Part shown: in pieces, positions 13,107-23,426 of the stretch | How positions within the stretch are numbered: position 1 is the stretch's first letter | Layout of the letters: each line of letters begins with the position of its first letter | Program-made: the position numbers and the translations under genes | Source: Orientallactaga sibirica | Taxonomy: Eukaryota; Chordata; Mammalia; Rodentia; Dipodidae | Length of the DNA: 64,000 bases | Reading direction: 5' to 3' | Assembly (NCBI GenBank): GCA_036365145.1 | Contig: JAEOAD010000888.1 | Coordinates: 2,645,501-2,709,500 of the forward strand | Notes under the pieces: model-generated | Told to the model about the DNA's origin: nothing | What the model saw: the letters and a program-made list of their open reading frames with translations, nothing else | Databases searched by the model: none

Positions 13107-15089
13107 CGGGGAGAGGTTCTTTCCAAGTTTTGTCTGTTGGGTGTTCTAAAGGGTTCCTGTATCTGCATTGGCATCTGGGGGAAGTTTTCTTCTATGATTT
13201 TGTTGAAAACACTTACTATGCCTTTGGAGTGAAATTCTCCTTCTACTATACTCTGAATTCTTATGTTTGATTTTTTTATAGTGTCCCAAATATCTTGAAA
13301 TTCCCATTCATTCTTTCCTATTAGTTTGTCTTTCTCTTTGTCGGACTGTATTAGATCTGACACCTGGTCTTCTAGTTTAGATATTCTGTTCTCTCCTTCA
13401 TCCATTCTACTAGAGAGATTTTCTACAAAGTTTTTTATTTCACTGACTGTGTTCTTTATTGCTAGTATTTCTGACTGATTTTTCTTTATTATTTCTATTT
13501 CCTTATTTATGCCTAGTATTGACCTCCTTATTTCATTAAATTGGTTTCCTGTGTGTTCTTTGAATCCTTTGATTTCCTCTTTGAGGTCTTTGAACCCTTT
13601 GATTTCCTCTTTGAATTCTTTGAATATATTTATAATCATTCTTTTGAAATCTTTCTTCAGTCTCACTGAAGGTCATTTCTGATGCATTAATACTTTCTGG
13701 TGGATTTATATTGTCTTGATTTTTTGTGTTTATTGTATTATAATGTAGAGAGTTTTGCATCTTGGATTAATTCAGTGCTTTGGTTTTCTAATTATCTGCA
13801 GTAATATTAGATGTATCAATCAATCTGATGTTATATATCTTCAGGGTAGGCTTAAAGTGCTAGGTGTGGCTCTTAAGACTCTCAGAGTAACCAGAAAAGT
13901 AACCCTAGGTGTTGGGTTTGCCTGCTATAAGAGTATTCAAGTAGGCTGAATGGAACAGAATACAGTCAAATTCTACAAACCTAACTAAACAATGTACCCA
14001 TTCAATGAAATACAGCACAGAGTATTTGTGCAAAAATAGGTATTATGACAAACAGATCCTTTAACAAAGTCACAGTCCCTAAGGATGTGTGTTGCCCCAC
14101 ACCCTTAATCCTGTCAACTGGGAGGCTAAGATTTCTGGTCTGTAGAGGGTTCCAAGGTCAGCTTGTAACCAAGTGAGATCCTTCCCCAATGAATGACAGA
14201 AGAGGAAACAAAGGCACTATAAGTCAGGAAGCAACAAAAAGCAGCCCAAAATATAGCTTATTTAAGAATGTCAGATCTGGGCTGGAGAGATGGCTTAGCA
14301 GTTAAGGCATTTGCCTACAAATCCAAAGAACCCTGGTTCAATTCTCCAGGACCCACATAAGCCAGATGCACAAGGGGTTGCACACATCTGGAGTTTGTTT
14401 GCAGTGGCTAGAAGACCTGGCTCGTCCATTCTCTCTCTCTGCCTCTTTCTCTCAAATAAATAAATAAATAAATATATTTAAAAAAAAAAAGAATGTCAGA
14501 TCTGACCATCCATCAGGTTTAACATATAATTTACCCTGACATGGAAGGTGCAATTAGCCCTTTGGATGCAAGCCTATACACCAGGCTTATTTGGCGAGTA
14601 CTGACCTGGTGTAATCCCACTTACCTTTTGGGACAGCTTTGATCTCAGCTATGCTGCACAGCTGCTTGGGTCCTTCTTTGCTGTGTTGTGGGCTCAGGAA
14701 GGCTGGCTGCGTCTGTGGGTCACTGCTATGATCGTGCTGGGTGCTGGGTAGGTGAGCCTTCTTCCCCAGGTCTCTGGTGCTTGCCAGCACTTGTGCTGGT
14801 GGTGGAGTCTGTGGATGGTGGCTGAAGTCCACCTGCTGGTCCACACGATCCTCTTCCTCACAAGCTGCTCCGTTGGTCTTTGCTGTCCTCCTTCCACGTT
14901 TCTTGAGTTTGTGAGGAGGCCAGTGTAATTGGGAAAAATCTCCTCACCTGGCTTTAAAATCCTGCAGCTCAGGTGGAGCCTGGAGGCTGGAGCTGCTTCT
15001 GCCTGCTTCTGTGGGCTCTAGATGCTCTGGATCTCTCCTACATCTTTGCTGTGGTTGATAATTTATTGTACACCTTACTTTTTAGTAGA

Positions 15090-16120
15090 AGATTTTTTTT
15101 GGTTTTTCAAGGTAGGGTCTAACTCTAGCCCAGGCTGACCTGGAATTCACCCAGTATTCTCAAGGGGCCCTCAACAAGATATCATTTTAATACTGTTTTG
15201 TAAGATGAACTATTTGACTAACTTGGTCATGTAATCAATAAATGTTTATAGCAATATGATTAAGTAATGACACTTGAAGAAGTTTTAAAATTTCTGTCTC
15301 ATGTATGGTTACATTTATTTTAAAGATATGGGGGGGGTCATACATATGGATTTATGTTTCCAGCCACAACTTAAAGTGACCTGGAGCCTAGTGGCTTGAA
15401 TTTGGTCCTCAATATATATTGTAGGTGATTTCATTAGGTGTACTTGGGTTAATAGGTTTTGCTTTTTGGTTTTTTCTTTTTTGGTTTTCTGAGGTAGGGT
15501 TTCACGCTAGCTCAGGCTGACCTGGAATTTACTATGTAGTCTCAGGGTGGCCTTGAACTCTCAGTGATCCTCCTACCTCTGCCTCCCAAGTGCTGGGATT
15601 AAAGGCATGTGCCACCACCCGGCCTTTTTTTTTAGTTTTTTGAGTTAGAGTTTCACTCTAGCCCAGGCTGACCTGGAATTCACTATGTAGTTTCAGGGTG
15701 GCTTCAAACTCACTGTGATCCTCCTACCTCTGCCTTCTGAGTGCTGAGATTAAAGGAGTATGCCACCATGCCTGACTTAGTTTGTTTTCTTTTTAGGTTT
15801 TGCAGGCAGATGCCTTAACCAACAACCCATCCCTCCAGCCCTTTGTTTTCTTTCTTTTTTATTATCATTTTATTTATTTTTGGAGAGAGACACAGAGAGA
15901 GACAGAGAGGGAGAGGGAGACAGATAGAGATGGGCGCGCCAGCAGTCTCTCAGCTGCTGTGAACGAAATCCAGATGTGTGTGCCCCCTTGTGGTCAAGTG
16001 CGGCATTGTGCCCTTGCATTACTTTGCATCTGGCTAAACGTGGGACCTGGAGATTGGAACTGGGTTCTTAGGCTTAGCAGGCAGGCGCCTTAACCGCTAA
16101 GCCATCTCTCCAGCCCTTGT
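15090..16120 (-). repeat. SINE cluster: three B1 (-), B2-like fragment (-), long B2-like (-)
   Basis: B1 copies lie at about 15090-15175 (truncated), 15478-15625 and 15627-15778. A B2-like head fragment lies at 15790-15840. A long-subtype B2-like SINE spans 15852-16120 and contains TGCCCCCTTGTGGTC at 15981-15995. Confidence 0.85.
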
Positions 16121-16429
16121 TTTCTTTTTAATATCATGTTGTATAGTAACAACACTCACTACATTGCACACAGTTTGATATACAAAGTGTGTTGTTAGAA
16201 TAGATTAGGTGACTTTTGTCACTGCCATGACAGAAGCAACTAGGATAAAAACAGCAGTAACTATAGCAGTAAGAAGCATGTTAACAAACCATTTAGGTCA
16301 GTTGAAAGATTGTATTACTTTAATAATTATGGTGTGAACCCTGGATTCTTATTAAGGCTTAGTATAATTTATTGGGATAAGAAATAGGTTTCACATCACA
16401 TAAATATACTTTAATTTAATTTAATTTAT
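16121..16429. other. AT-rich non-coding spacer
   Basis: No repeat or gene recognised. It ends in TTTAATTTAATTTATTTATT simple sequence that begins the inverted B1. Confidence 0.5.
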
Positions 16430-16960
16430 TTATTTATTTTGGTTTTTCGAGGTAGAGTTTCACTTTAGCTCAGGCTGACCTTGAATTCACTATGTAGTCT
16501 CAGGGTGGCCTTAAACTCTCAGCAATCTTCCTAATTCTGCCTCCCGAGTGCTGGGATTAAAGGCATTGTGGTAGTTTGAATATATGTCCCCCAATATATT
16601 CAGTATTTTATTAGTTATAGTTTGCATCTGCAATCACCTTGCTAGAGGCAATGTCACTGGTGTGGTGATGGTTTGAGGTTCCATTGTAAAGATATGCAAA
16701 GTGTGCTTGATAGGAGTTCCTGAAGTGTGCTGTGGCTTTTTGGCTGTAGTTTTGCTCTGTGTGCTGTGTGCCTGGGTGGTTTTTCTCTCTTGCTTGGCCC
16801 TGTGGAGAGTAGGCTGCTTCTTCTGCCATTATGGAACTTTCCCTGGATCTGTAAGCTTCAATAAATAATATCCCTTCCTCTATAACTGTGCCTGGTCTGG
16901 AAGTTCATCTCAGCGAACCTGAAGCTGTCTGCTACAGGCATGCATCACCACACTTGGCAT
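16430..16960 (-). repeat. Inverted B1 split by an LTR
   Basis: B1 parts lie at 16430-16566 and 16937-16960. They join at GGCAT, which is present on both sides of the inserted LTR. Confidence 0.9.
16567..16936 (+). mobile_element. ORR1-like MaLR solo LTR with exact target duplication
   Basis: The 370-base LTR begins TGTGGTAGTTTGAATATATG and ends GTCTGCTACA. The flanking 5-base target duplication is GGCAT (16562-16566 and 16937-16941), which is the size used by ERV-L/MaLR integrases. It interrupts a B1 SINE, giving a clear relative age. Confidence 0.92.
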
Positions 16961-16988
16961 AAATATACTTTTATTAAGAAATAAGCAG

Positions 16989-17082
16989 GGGCTGGAGAGA
17001 TGGCTTAGCAGTTAAGGCGTTTGCCTGCAAAGGATCCTGGTTTGATTCTCTAGGACCCACGTAAGCCAGATGCACAAGGGCC
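16989..17082 (+). repeat. B2-like SINE, 5' part
   Basis: Head region from GGGGCTGGAGAGATGGCTTA to CAGATGCACAAGG. The rest is missing. Confidence 0.8.
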
Positions 17083-17084
17083 AT

Positions 17085-17717
17085 TTTGTATCTGAAAGAG
17101 TGCATTGTAAGAAGTCTTACTCTTCTTTTGGCCCTTACATTCTTTCCCACCTCTTCCACAATGGACCCTGAGCCTTGGATGGTGTGATAGAGATGTCTCA
17201 ATGCTGAACACTCCTCTGTCTCCGCTTCTCAGCAGTATGGTACCTTTTGAGTCGTCCCAGAGGTCACTGCCATCTGAAAAGAGAAGCTTCTCTAACCAAA
17301 AAGTAACATTAGCATTAATATATGGGTATGAACATTAGAGAAGTGCTTACTGGCCAGTTTGGTAAGTATAATATATGAATTTAGCCAGATACTAGCAGGA
17401 GTTATACCCTTAGGGCTCATGACCTCCCCCATCATAGGATTTCAGTACTAGCCATGTATTCCCTCCTGTGGAATAGGTTTCCAGTCCAAATAGAGAGCTG
17501 TTGGTTTCCCCCATAACAGACATGCCACTATTGCATCTGTTGGCTCATTTGGCCTGGCTGGCTGATCTTAAGGCTTGCAGTACCCACTGTTGTTTATGAC
17601 CACTGATGACTTTTCTCTCTCCCACAGAGCTGCATGCAGTATATCTTCTTCTCAGCTTTCTGTCAGTTGGTCTATAGCAAAGAGGTTTTCAGCTCAACTA
17701 TAGCTTGATTTTTCTTT

Positions 17718-17753
<36 letters not shown>

Positions 17754-19910
17754 TTTTTTTTTTTTTTTTTTTTTTTTTTGGTTTTTCGAGGTAGGGTCTC
17801 ACTCTAGCCCACACTGACCTTGAATGCACTATGTAGTCTCAGGGTAGGTAGCCTTGAACTCTCAGCAATCTTTCTACCTCTGCCTCCCAAGTGCTGGGAT
17901 TAAAGGCATGCACCACCATGCCCAGCTTGATTTTTCTTTTTCTTATTTATTTATAAGAGAGAGAGAGAATGGGCACATCAGGGCCTCTAGTCACTGCAAA
18001 CAAACTCCAGATGCATGTGCCACATTGTGCATCTGGCTTATGTGGGACCTGGAGAATCAAACCTGGATTCTTAGGCTTCCCAGACAAGCACCTTAATCAC
18101 TAAGCCATCTCTCCAGATCAGCTTGATTTTTCAGTGACCTTGAAGCCCAAGCATGTGGAATCTTCAGCAATAAGGTATTACCATTTATTCCTGGTGGGAA
18201 ACCAAGAGTCTTGGCAAAGGCCTGTAATGTTTTGGGGGCATCAGGGACCTCCCTGGCCAATAACTCACTGGAAAATATCCCATCCCTGGCACTGAAAATT
18301 TTCTGCTAACAATCTATGGCTGTTGGGTGCTTCCTCTGACCTCATTTAGGCCTTTCTACCCCCAGTAATCTGTTCATCTACTTACATATATACAATACCA
18401 TTTCCTTAAGTCCTCCCCTCTCCTCCCTCCCTTATAGCCCCTTTCTAGCTTACTGGTCTCTGTTACTGAGTTTTATTCCAACTCACATAGACATTTAATC
18501 ATTTGTATCTAGAATCCACATATGAAAGAGGACATGCAGCTGTTGGCTTTCTGGGCCTGGGTTACCTCACTTACTATAATCCTTTCCAGATCCATTCATT
18601 TCCCTTCAAGTTTCATAATTTCATTTTTCTTTACCACTAAATAGAACTCCATTGTAGGGCTGGAGAAATGGCTTAGTGGTTAAGGCGCTTGCCTAAAGAG
18701 CTGGAGGACCCAAGGTCTATTCCCCATAAGCCAAATGCACAAGGTGGCACATGCATCTGGAGTTTTTTTGCAGCAGCTGGAGGCTATGGTGGGCCCATTC
18801 TCTCTCTCCCCTCTTCTCTTTCTCAAATAAATAAAAATTAAAATAAAAAAAAGAACTCCATTGTATAAATGTACCACATCTTCATTATCCACTCATCAGT
18901 TGAGGGACATCTAGGCTGGTTCTATTTCTTAGTGAATAGAACAGCAATAAACATGGATATGTATCACCAAGATAGTGAAACTAGTCCTTAGGATATATGC
19001 CTAGGAGTGATATAGCTGGATCACATGGTAAATTTTTTTTTTTTTTTTTTTTTTTGGTTTTTTGAGGTAGGGTCTCACTCTGGCCCAGGCTGACCTGGAA
19101 TTAACTATGTAGTCTCACGGTGGCCTCAAACTCTCGGCGATCCTCCTACCTCTGCCTCCCGAGTGCTGGGATTAAAGGCGTGCACCACCACGCCTGGCCC
19201 ATGGTAAATTTATTTTTAGCTGTCTCAGGAACCACCATACTGATATTCACAATGGCTATACCATTTTACATTCCCACCAACAGTGTAGAAGAGTTCCTCA
19301 TTTTTTGCATCCTCACCAGCATTTATTGTCATTTGTTTTCTTTTTAATTTGAGAGAGACAGAGAGAGAACTGGCGTGCCAGCGGCCACTCAGCTGCTGTG
19401 AATGAACTCCAGACACGTGTGCACATGTGCGCACACGTGTGCTTGCGTCACTTTTGCGTCTAGCTAAATATGGGACCTGGAGAATTGAACAGGTGTTCTT
19501 AGGCTTCACAGGCAAGTGCCTTAACCACCATCTTTCCAGCCCTGTTTTTTAAAATAGTTTAATATATTTTATTTATTTATTTACTTGAGAGAGAGAATGA
19601 GGCAGAGAGAGAGACACACACACACAGAGAGGAAAGAGAGAATGGGAGTTCCAGGGCCTCCAGCCACTGAAAACGAACTCCAGATGCATGCACCCCCTTG
19701 TGTATCTGGCTTACGTGGGTCCTGGAGAATTGAACTGGGATCCTTTGTTTTGTAGGCAAATGCCTTAACTGTTAAGCCATCTCTTCAGCCCTATTGTCAT
19801 TTGTTTTCTTGATGATAGCTATTCTGACAGGAGTGAGATGGAATCTCAAAGTAATTTTAATTTGCATTTCTCTGATGGTTGATGCATTTTTCATGCTTCC
19901 AAAATCAATA
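17085..19910 (-). mobile_element. L1 3' end (ORF2 C-terminus and 3' UTR), with SINE insertions
   Basis: Antisense L1. The ORF2 3' end is at about 19910-18850 (antisense words such as GAGTGAGATGGAATCTCAAAG and CCCACCAACAGTGTAGAAGA). The long 3' UTR follows down to about 17085 (GGCCCTTACATTCTTTCCCA). Inserted SINEs are a B1 (-) at 17786-17930, B2-like (-) at 17931-18118, B2-like (+) at 18656-18850, B1 (-) at 19033-19200, long B2-like (-) at 19345-19541 and B2-like (-) at 19560-19790. A (TTTC)n/T run lies at 17711-17785. Confidence 0.8.
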
Positions 19911-19934
19911 CCAGGTGTTCAGGACACAGCCATA

Positions 19935-20137
19935 TTCTTTTTAAATTTTTTTTTAAATTTTATTTTATTATTTGAGAGAGAGATAATGGGCACACCAAGG
20001 CCTCCTGTTACTGCAAACAAACTCAAGAGACATATGCCACCTTGTGCATCTGGCTTACATGGGTACTAGGGAATTGAAGGTGGGTCTTTAGGCTTAGCAG
20101 GCAAATGCCTTAACCACTAAACCGTCTCTCCAGCCCC
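19935..20137 (-). repeat. B2-like SINE
   Basis: Inverted copy with GAGAGAGAGATAATGGGCAC and ending CCGTCTCTCCAGCCCC. Confidence 0.85.
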
Positions 20138-20229
20138 ACAGTGTTTGGGTGTGAAGGAAGCAGACAGCTCTGACTGGAGGGCCCATCTTAGCTGTGTGCA
20201 ATGCCCACTAGATCTGAGCTTTAGAGTTC

Positions 20230-20740
20230 AGTCCTTGCTGGTTTCCCTTCCCCCGGCAGGTAGAGCGGAAGAGAGAGCCGGGCCTGCGGCTCCTCTTGAG
20301 GCTGAGCGGGATGACGGGTGTCGGCGGCTCAGACCCCTCCCCCAAAACACCGGAGAGAAAAAACACACTGAGCCGGGAGTCTGTCGAGGCAGGAACTCAT
20401 CTTATTGTAATGAGAGGGTATATATATATTTTGAGAAAGAGGGTGGGTCTCAGGATGAGAGAAAGGTGTAAGGGCCAATATTATTTCACATGTCAGCAGT
20501 AGCTGGGTGGAGGCAGTTTCGGCTTAGGCCTTGCTGAGTCACTCTTAAGCGGAAGTAGTAGGCCAAAGACAGGTCGCCAAACTCTAGTCAGGCTTAGGAA
20601 GTTCCACTAGGCCTCACACCCGGGCCTCATAGGGCCCAACAAGTCCTGTGAGTGGAAGTCACATGGCAGAGAGGTAACCTTGGAGTTTAAGCCCCCTGTG
20701 GTTGGATTGGGGCATCAAATCTCCACACTTATGTAGCTCA
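20230..20740 (-). mobile_element. Probable ERV LTR fragment
   Basis: GC-rich block with LTR-like R-U5 character. On the minus strand an A/T-rich TATA-like segment is followed by CAATAAGATG and then a GC-rich end. No coding sequence. Borders and family are uncertain. Confidence 0.4.
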
Positions 20741-20754
20741 TTGTCCTCAAAAAC

Positions 20755-21375
20755 TGCATAGCAGGCCCACAGCGGCCCATACCTTTAACCTCGGAACTAG
20801 GGAGGCTAAGGTAGGAGAATGTTGTGAGTTGAGTTTGAGTCTAGCCGAGGCTACAGAATGAGTTCCAGGTCAGCCTGGGCTAAAGCGAGATCTTACCTCA
20901 AAATAAACAAACAAGCTGGGCTTGGTGGCACACACCTTTAATCCCAGCATCCAGGAGGCAGAGGTAGGAGGATCACCATAAGTTTGAGGCCACCCTGAAA
21001 CTACAGAGGGAATTCCAGGTCAGCCTGAGCTAGAGTGAGACCTTACCTTGAAAAACCAAAAAATAAGCCGGGCATGGTGGCACATGCCTTTAATCCCAGC
21101 ACTTGGGAGGCAGAGATAGGAGGATCACCGAGAGTTCGAGGCCACCCTGAGACTACATAGTGAATTCCAGGTCAGCCTGAGCTAGAGTAAGACCCTACCT
21201 CAGAAAACCAATATATATATATATAAAGCCAGGTGTGGTGGTGCCCGCCTTTAATCCCAGCACTCGGGAGGCAGAGGTAGGAGGATCGCCATGAGTTCGA
21301 AGCCACCCTGAGACTATATAGTTAATTCCAGGTCAGCCTGGACCAGAGTGAGACCCTACCTCAAAAAACCAAAAA
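20755..21375 (+). repeat. Four B1 SINEs in a row
   Basis: Copies at about 20755-20912 (degraded), 20914-21060, 21066-21215 and 21226-21375, all plus strand. Short A-rich or (TA)n tails separate them. Confidence 0.9.
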
Positions 21376-21378
21376 ACT

Positions 21379-21650
21379 GGGCTGGAGAGATGGCTTAGTG
21401 GTTAAGGCGCATGCCTCCTAAGCCTAAGAACGCTGGTTCCAATCTCCAGCAGTTCTAATCTCCAGGTCCCACATTTAGCCAGATGCAAAGTGACGCAAGG
21501 GCGCAATGCCGCCCTTGCCCACAAGGGGGCGCACACATCTGGATTTCATTCACAGCAACTGAGAGACTGCTGGCGCACCCATTCTCTATCTGTCTCCCTC
21601 TCCCTCTCTGTCTGTCTCTCTCTGTGTCTCTAAAAAAAATTAAAAATAAA
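21379..21650 (+). repeat. Long B2-like SINE with exact CTCF core
   Basis: Full-length long-subtype copy from GGGCTGGAGAGATGGCTTAG. CCACAAGGGGGCGC at 21519-21532 matches the CTCF core CCACNAGGGGGCGC at every fixed position. Confidence 0.9.
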
Positions 21651-22140
21651 AAAAATTTTTTTAAAACCAAAAAATTAAAATTAAAAATAAAATAAAATAA
21701 ATAACAAGCAAACAAATAAAAAAAATAAACAGCAAAGAGATAACCACTCCCCCTTAACTCTAGCTCAGAGTTATCAGACTCCATAGTTATCTCATTCCTT
21801 GCCAGAGAGGGTGAGCCACCAATAGCCAAGCCCTTCATGGCCCATACTTTTTTTCATCAGAGCTTCAGTGTGTCTGTGTCCAGCCCCACAACCGCCTCTT
21901 ACAGCTGTTTCCACCCAGGAGTTAGAACAGAACATTTCCAGACTCCTGACTTGTGATTAGTCCTTGTTTTCAGCATCTCAATTTCAAGCAGTGTGGTTGT
22001 TTGAGTCAGATGTCTCCATGAAACCCATGTATTTGTAGTGGTGTGCCCATTCTTCTCTCTCTCTCTCTTACAAGCAAATTTATATATATATTAAATATAC
22101 AAATATATAAATATTAAAATATTAAATATATATAAAAATT

Positions 22141-23340
22141 ATTTGAGAGAGAGAAAGAGCAGCAGAGAGAGAGAGAGAGAGAAAGAGGGAGAATGGGTGC
22201 ACCAGGGCCTCCAGCCACTGCAAATGAACTCCAGATGCATGAGCCCCCTTGTGCATCTGGCTTGTGTGGGACCTGGGGGAATCAAACTGGGATTCTTTGG
22301 CTTTGCAGGCAAATGCCTTAACCTCTAAGCCATCTCTCCAGCCTGAAATATATTTTTAAAGGTGGAACATCTTACCTGTTTTTATTAATTTTTAAAAATT
22401 CTATTTACTTGAGAGAATGGGCACACCAGGGCCTTCAGCCACTGTAAACAAATTCCAGACACATGTCACCATACGCACCTGGCTTATATGGGTACTGTGG
22501 AATTGAAGCTGGGTCCTTTGGCTTTGCAGGCAAACACCTTAACCACTAAGTCATCTCTCCAGCCCAAGACCTTGTTTTTTATAACTTTTTTGAATTTATT
22601 TATTTGCATTTTCGTGGGTGGATATATATGGGCACACCAAGGTCTCTTGCCACTGCAAAGACGCTTGTGCCACTTTTTGGTTCTGGCTTTATGTGGGTGG
22701 AATGGGAATTAAATCCAGGCCAGAAGGTTTTGCAAGCAAGTGTCTTTAACTGCTGAACCATTTTTCTAGCCTCTCTTTTTTTATTTTTAGAGGTTTTTTT
22801 TTGGAGAGAGAAACACAAAGAAAGGGAGAGGAAGACAGGCACAGAATGGGAGCACCAGCAGCCTCTCAGCTGCTGAGAATGAAATCCAGATGCATGCGCC
22901 GCCTTGTGGTCAAGTGTGGCATTGCACCCTTGCATCTGGCTAAACGTAGGACCTGGAGATTGGAACTAGCATTCTTAGGCTTAGGAGGCAGGCGCCTTAA
23001 CCGCTAAGCCATCTCTCCAGCCCTAGGGTTTCTTTTTTTTGTTTTTTTTTTTATAGGTAGGGTCTCACTGTAGCCCAGGCTGACCTAGAATTCACTATGT
23101 ACTGTCAGGATGGCCTCAAACTCACAGTGATCCTCCTACCTCAGCCTCCTGAGTGCTGGGATTAAAGGTGTATGCCACTATGCCTGGCTTGTATTTTTAT
23201 TTTTTTTGGTTTTTCGAGGTAGGGTCTCACTCTGGTCCAGGCTGACCTGGAATTAACTTAGTCTCGGGTCCAGGTCAACCTGTGATCCTCCTTCCTCTGC
23301 CTCCCAAGTGCTGGGATTAAACACACACACACACACACGG
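22141..23340 (-). repeat. SINE cluster: three B2-like, one long B2-like, two B1, all inverted
   Basis: B2-like copies lie at about 22141-22345, 22385-22565 and 22585-22775. The long subtype lies at 22790-23022 with a mutated CTCF-like word at 22896-22910. B1 copies lie at 23030-23190 and 23200-23340, the latter ending in an (AC)n run. Confidence 0.85.
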
Positions 23341-23426
23341 CTTTGTATTTTTATTTTTGAAAGCAACTTATAGAGTTTTGATTTTTTACTCTTACATTTA
23401 TATGATTTTGCTTACATATTGTGATT

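Larger units (their letters stand above)
10110..15060 (-). mobile_element. L1 retrotransposon, 5' half only, with nested insertions
   Basis: Antisense L1. From high to low coordinates it has a probable 5' UTR (about 15060-13770), ORF1 (13760-12365, interrupted) and the start of ORF2 with the endonuclease (12318-12240, then 11510-11217 and 10580-10115). ORF1 shows a coiled-coil segment and the C-terminal RNA-binding part (YSTQTLKARRAW). ORF2 opens with INTHLSIITLNINGLN. The reverse transcriptase and 3' UTR are absent. Insertions are an LTR (10490-11205), a long B2-like SINE (11581-11850), nested B1s (11853-12210), an ORR1-like LTR (12766-13106) and a B2-like SINE (14280-14490). Frameshifts and insertions make it dead. 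Confidence 0.85.
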
